Source of the DNA: Candidatus Omnitrophota bacterium | GTDB taxonomy: Bacteria > Hinthialibacterota > Hinthialibacteria > Hinthialibacterales > JAKPRU01 | Reading direction: 5' to 3' | Assembly: GCA_029557025.1 (NCBI GenBank) | Contig: JAKPRU010000315.1 | Span: forward strand, 1 to 10,181 | DNA length: 10,181 nt | In this document: positions 8,081-10,181 of the stretch, one piece after another | How positions within the stretch are numbered: position 1 is the stretch's first letter | Layout of the letters: each line of letters starts with the position of its first letter | Position numbers and translations under genes: made by a program | Notes under the pieces: generated by a model | The model's input: the letters and a program-made list of their open reading frames with translations, nothing else | Told to the model about the DNA's origin: nothing | Databases searched by the model: none

Positions 8081-8107
8081 TCGCGAGCGCGACTCCGGCG
8101 GAGCCGG
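8081..8107. repeat. Short G/C-rich palindromes
   Basis: TCGCG (8081-8085) pairs with CGCGA (8088-8092), and CCGGC (8095-8099) pairs with GCCGG (8103-8107). CTCCGGCGGAG (8093-8103) is also an 11-base palindrome around a central G. The tight packing resembles the edge of a REP/BIME-like intergenic element. Only one copy is visible, so its repeat status in the genome is an inference. Confidence 0.4.
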
Positions 8108-8130
8108 TGATTAGCTGAAGAAAGAGTGCT

Positions 8131-8194
8131 TCCTGGCCTACTTTGCCAGGCAGAGACGCCTGGCCTACTGGTGGGACAGGCGTCCCTGCCTGTC
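8131..8194. repeat. Nested direct and inverted repeat cluster
   Basis: CCTGGCCTACT occurs twice, at 8132-8142 and 8159-8169, 27 bp apart. GCCAGGC (8145-8151) can pair with GCCTGGC (8158-8164; 7-bp stem, 6-nt loop) or, as GCCAGG, with the first CCTGGC (8132-8137; 6-bp stem, 7-nt loop), so the two foldings exclude each other. GACAGGC (8175-8181) pairs with GCCTGTC (8188-8194; 7-bp stem, 6-nt loop). This looks like a modular, non-coding palindromic repeat of the kind scattered between genes in many environmental bacteria. There is no transposase and no clear target duplication. Confidence 0.6.
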
Positions 8195-8220
8195 GATGGG
8201 CGAAGGGCCGGGACGGGAAG

Positions 8221-8275
8221 ATCCAACGGCGAGATTCCCACGTCGCTTCGCTCGCAATGACGGTTGCGAGCAAGC
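8221..8275. repeat. Dispersed 'GCGAAGCGACG'-type palindromic repeat module
   Basis: On the minus strand this contains CATTGCGAGCGAAGCGACG, a sequence type I know as a recurrent intergenic repeat in many bacterial genomes, often mistranslated as short 'VIASEA...' peptides. At its outer edge GCTCGCAA (8250-8257) and TTGCGAGC (8264-8271) form a perfect 8-bp stem with a 6-nt loop. The stem is not followed by a clean T run, so I do not call it an intrinsic terminator. The right arm also carries TTGCGA, usable as a -35 box for the next gene. Confidence 0.6.
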
Positions 8276-8292
8276 TTTCTTAGGGGGATAAT
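8264..8292 (+). promoter_or_regulatory. Candidate sigma-70-type promoter for the methyltransferase gene
   Basis: TTGCGA (8264-8269, 4/6 to TTGACA) and GATAAT (8287-8292, 5/6 to TATAAT) stand 17 bp apart. Transcription would start near 8299, about 26 nt before the ATG, leaving room for the SD. The -35 lies inside the right arm of the 8250-8271 inverted repeat. The -10 sits in the loop of a small GGGGG/CTCCC hairpin (8283-8297). Confidence 0.4.
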
Positions 8293-8324
8293 CTCCCGGA
8301 AATCCGAAGATGGGGTGATTCAAG

Positions 8325-9317
8325 ATGTTGCGGTTTGACGCATGGCAGCGCGGCAAGGCGGTTTCCGATGTGCTCCATGGCCTGTTTCCTCCCGGACCAC
8401 GAAGCGTGCTGGATGTGGGCGGCGGAACCGGAGAGAGCCTGACCCTGCCGGAAGAATGGTCCGTGGTCAGCGTGGATATTCGAACGGCAGCCTGTGAAGA
8501 TTTTGTCTGCGGCTCCGCGGACAATCTGCCTTTTTTTTACAAATCTTTTGATATTGCCGTGTGCCTGGATACTCTGGAACACCTTCCTGAGAACCTTCGG
8601 AGCCGATCCATTACAGAGTTATGCCGTATCGCCCGCGAGGCAATCGTACTGACTGCGCCGTTCCATCAGGAGTCGGTTCGCGAAGCAGAAAAAGCGGTCA
8701 ATGACCTGTACGTGAAACTCCATGGAAAGCCGCATCCCTGGCTCTCCGAGCATCTGAAAAATCCTCTGCCGGATTTGGCTGCAACCTGTGCGATATTCCA
8801 GACCAACGGCTGGTCTGTCTCAAAAATGCCTGTGGGATTCCTGCCGATCTGGACCTTGCTCATGTTGACCGATCCGGTTCTCGAATCACAAGCAGGTCGC
8901 CTGGAAACCGCCGAAAAACTGGACCGCATTTATCGCGAGGAAATCTACCCGGCGGATTTCTGTGACCCTGCGTATCGGACCCTGATTGTCGTTACAAAAC
9001 CGCCATTGGAACCGCTCATGCCGCAGCCCGTTGTCGATCCCGCCAGGAGGGCGAAAGGGACATGCCGTCTGCTCACTGAACTGAGTACGCTTTGGACCTC
9101 CTGTATCCGACCGCAGTCCGATGAATACCAAGGTTCTCAGGAAATCACCGCGCGTTACGTGGAACGCCTGGAACAGGCCATTGCAAGCTGGGAGGTCGCT
9201 TACGGGGAGGCGCTGGCCCTCGCCGAAAAGGGGCATCGGCGCATAGCGGAACTGGAACAGCGGCGGTCTTTTCGACTCTATGAAAAGGCCATGCGATGGC
9301 TGGGCAGAGAAATCTGA
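8325..9317 (+). CDS. Class I SAM-dependent methyltransferase with C-terminal coiled coil
   Basis: This is a 330-residue protein. The N-terminal 110 or so residues are a Methyltransf_11-like Rossmann domain: motif I 'VLDVGGGTGES' (28-38), an acidic residue at the end of strand 2 ('VVSVDIR', 47-53), 'GSADNLPF' (63-70) and 'FDIAVCLDTLEHLPENLR' (75-92). These bind S-adenosylmethionine. After a linker (about 225-270), residues about 272-315 form a heptad-rich helix ending in 'RRSFRLYEKAMRWLGREI', a basic, amphipathic tail. Such a coiled coil plus basic tail is common on methyltransferases and glycosyltransferases of cell-surface polysaccharide loci, where it can serve for oligomerisation or membrane contact. 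The substrate is unknown; a sugar or glycan-chain end is an inference from context. The ATG at 8325 has GGGGTG about 8 nt upstream. It is divergent from the glycosyltransferase and 68 bp before the peptidase gene. Confidence 0.85.
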   Translation: MLRFDAWQRGKAVSDVLHGLFPPGPRSVLDVGGGTGESLTLPEEWSVVSVDIRTAACEDFVCGSADNLPFFYKSFDIAVCLDTLEHLPENLRSRSITELCRIAREAIVLTAPFHQESVREAEKAVNDLYVKLHGKPHPWLSEHLKNPLPDLAATCAIFQTNGWSVSKMPVGFLPIWTLLMLTDPVLESQAGRLETAEKLDRIYREEIYPADFCDPAYRTLIVVTKPPLEPLMPQPVVDPARRAKGTCRLLTELSTLWTSCIRPQSDEYQGSQEITARYVERLEQAIASWEVAYGEALALAEKGHRRIAELEQRRSFRLYEKAMRWLGREI

Positions 9318-9341
9318 ATATGAAACTCTCCGCATCTCAAC

Positions 9342-9370
9342 TTGACAGAATCACGACTCGTCTTTACCGT
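9342..9370 (+). promoter_or_regulatory. Weak promoter candidate before the M24 peptidase gene
   Basis: A perfect TTGACA (9342-9347) is followed after 17 bp by TACCGT (9365-9370), only a 3/6 match to a -10. It would start transcription about 10 nt before the ATG at 9386. The strong -35 with a poor -10 makes this uncertain; read-through from the methyltransferase gene is equally possible. Confidence 0.22.
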
Positions 9371-9385
9371 CCGAAATAACTGATA

Positions 9386-10181
9386 ATGAATTCGCCTTAT
9401 CTCAACCGACAAAACCAGTTGCGTCAAAGAATGGAACGGGAGAATCTCTCCGCGTTTCTTGTCACTCATCTTCCGAATATCCGATACCTCTGCGGATTTA
9501 CCGGCAGCCACGCCCTGCTCATTCTGGGCAGGGAACGCTGCACGATCATCTCGGATGGGCGATATCAGGAGCAAATTTCCAGGGAAGTTGTTGGAGCCGA
9601 TTTTGTCCTCCAGGGGCAGCGCAGGGACTCGGTCGCAACGGCGGAGACGCTCAAAGATTATCCGTCAGGAAAAGTGGGATTCGAAAGCCGTCATCTCTCC
9701 GTGGCGCTGCACACAACACTGGCGGAGGCCTGCGCGGATCGCGATTTTGTGCCTCTGATAGAGTGGGTCGAGGAACTGCGTCTCACAAAAGAGCAAGGAG
9801 AAATCGACTCGATTCGCCGAGCATTGGAGATTGCCGAGCGGGCATTCGAGCAAGTCCTGGGAGACATTCGCGAGGGGATGGAGGAGCGCGAGCTGGCCCA
9901 CATATTGGAAGATTGTATGTGGCGCGAAGGTGCGGAAAAGGAGTCGTTCGAGACACTGGTTCTCTTCGGCGCACGCACTTCCCTTCCCCACGGCAAACCG
10001 GGAAAAACGGCCCTCACCAAGGGAGATCCCATCCTGATGGATTTCGGATGTGCCTGGGAAGGGTATTGCTCCGATATAACCCGCACGCTATTCCTGGGTG
10101 ATCCAGGCGATGAGTTCCGGGCGGCCTATTGTGCCGTGTTGGAATCCCAAAATGCGGCTTTACAGGTGATTCGTTCGAATG
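9386..10181 (+). CDS. pepP: M24 family Xaa-Pro aminopeptidase/dipeptidase (3' end outside window)
   Basis: An open frame of 265 codons runs off the right edge. The first 130 or so residues are the creatinase/prolidase N-terminal domain ('LSAFLVTHLPNIRYLCGFTGS', in two parts 21-30 and 31-41; 'DGRYQEQ', 57-63). The 'pita-bread' catalytic domain begins at about 137. 'FGARTSLPHGKPG' (194-206) contains the conserved His202, and 'LMDFGCAWEGYCSDITRT' (217-234) carries two of the five metal ligands, Asp219 and Asp230. The remaining His and two Glu ligands lie past the edge. These enzymes remove an N-terminal residue preceding proline, or split Xaa-Pro dipeptides, using two Mn or Co ions in the cytoplasm. 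The start at 9386 has no clear SD. Met16 (ATG at 9431) is the next choice, but it would cut into the first helix of the fold. In many bacteria this gene lies between aroQ and efp. Confidence 0.92.
   Translation, partial: MNSPYLNRQNQLRQRMERENLSAFLVTHLPNIRYLCGFTGSHALLILGRERCTIISDGRYQEQISREVVGADFVLQGQRRDSVATAETLKDYPSGKVGFESRHLSVALHTTLAEACADRDFVPLIEWVEELRLTKEQGEIDSIRRALEIAERAFEQVLGDIREGMEERELAHILEDCMWREGAEKESFETLVLFGARTSLPHGKPGKTALTKGDPILMDFGCAWEGYCSDITRTLFLGDPGDEFRAAYCAVLESQNAALQVIRSN

Larger units (their letters stand above)
8014..8324. other. Gene-free divergent spacer with nested repeats
   Basis: These 311 bp separate the start of the glycosyltransferase (minus) from the start of the methyltransferase (plus). 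All six frames give only proline/arginine-rich, motif-free translations. The spacer holds, from left to right, two short hairpins just before the glycosyltransferase (8016-8029 and 8034-8047), small G/C palindromes at 8081-8107, a direct/inverted repeat cluster at 8131-8194, a second repeat module at 8221-8275, and a candidate promoter at 8264-8292. Confidence 0.75.

Noticed and set aside
8131..8200. Possible CRISPR array
   Set aside because: Only two copies of an 11-bp direct repeat at 27-bp spacing, with internal palindromes instead of uniform spacers, and no cas genes nearby.
8014..8241. A 76-residue N-terminal extension of the GT39 glycosyltransferase
   Set aside because: It is the translation of the repeat-rich spacer, with Pro/Arg/Ser-rich sequence and no family match. 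The membrane domain begins normally after the ATG at 8013.
8250..8280. Intrinsic terminator (8-bp stem followed by AAGCTTTCTT)
   Set aside because: It lies between two gene starts, where no terminator is needed, and the tail is not a continuous T run on either strand. It is better explained as part of the repeat.

Overview
The window suggests a moderately GC-rich bacterium with a Gram-negative-type surface. The grounds are polyprenyl-linked glycan machinery, an O-antigen ligase/polymerase-type protein with a large TPR tail, Shine-Dalgarno (SD)-led genes and dispersed palindromic intergenic repeats. Very large Wzy/WaaL-TPR fusions, GT39-type transferases and 'GCGAAGCGAC'-type intergenic repeats are common in environmental lineages (deltaproteobacterial, planctomycete-like and candidate phyla). 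The sequence alone does not fix the taxon.

Layout, left to right. (1) Positions 1-421, plus: the C-terminal part of a DUF1848 protein with a radical-SAM-like Cys cluster. (2) 418-1053, minus: a GNAT acetyltransferase converging on it, the two genes sharing a 4-bp TTAA double stop. (3) 1081-1269: intergenic, with two short hairpins and a weak -10. (4) 1270-4212, minus: a 980-residue O-antigen ligase/polymerase-like membrane protein with a C-terminal TPR domain. (5) 4213-4335: a divergent promoter region. (6) 4336-4776, plus: aroQ, a type II 3-dehydroquinate dehydratase. It overlaps by 13 bp (7) 4764-6506, plus: a second, degenerate ligase-like membrane protein with a short TPR tail. (8) 6469-8013, minus: a GT39/ArnT-like membrane glycosyltransferase whose 3' end overlaps the previous gene by 38 bp, tail to tail. 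(9) 8014-8324: a 311-bp gene-free divergent spacer full of nested inverted and direct repeats. (10) 8325-9317, plus: a class I SAM-dependent methyltransferase with a C-terminal coiled coil. (11) 9386 to the window end, plus: the N-terminal two thirds or so of an M24 Xaa-Pro aminopeptidase (PepP/YpdF-like).

How the genes may work together: the ligase-TPR protein, its degenerate paralogue, the GT39 enzyme and the coiled-coil methyltransferase fit a surface-glycan or protein-glycosylation locus. It is interleaved with aroQ and pepP, which are adjacent in many bacteria (aroQ-pepP-efp-accBC). My reading is that glycan genes were inserted into, or assembled within, that housekeeping neighbourhood. 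No phage, transposase, CRISPR, rRNA or tRNA gene was found. No clearly novel system stands out. The most useful leads are the degenerate ligase paralogue coupled to aroQ, a calcium-loop-like motif in the ligase periplasmic loop, and a repeat that may supply the -35 box of the methyltransferase promoter.
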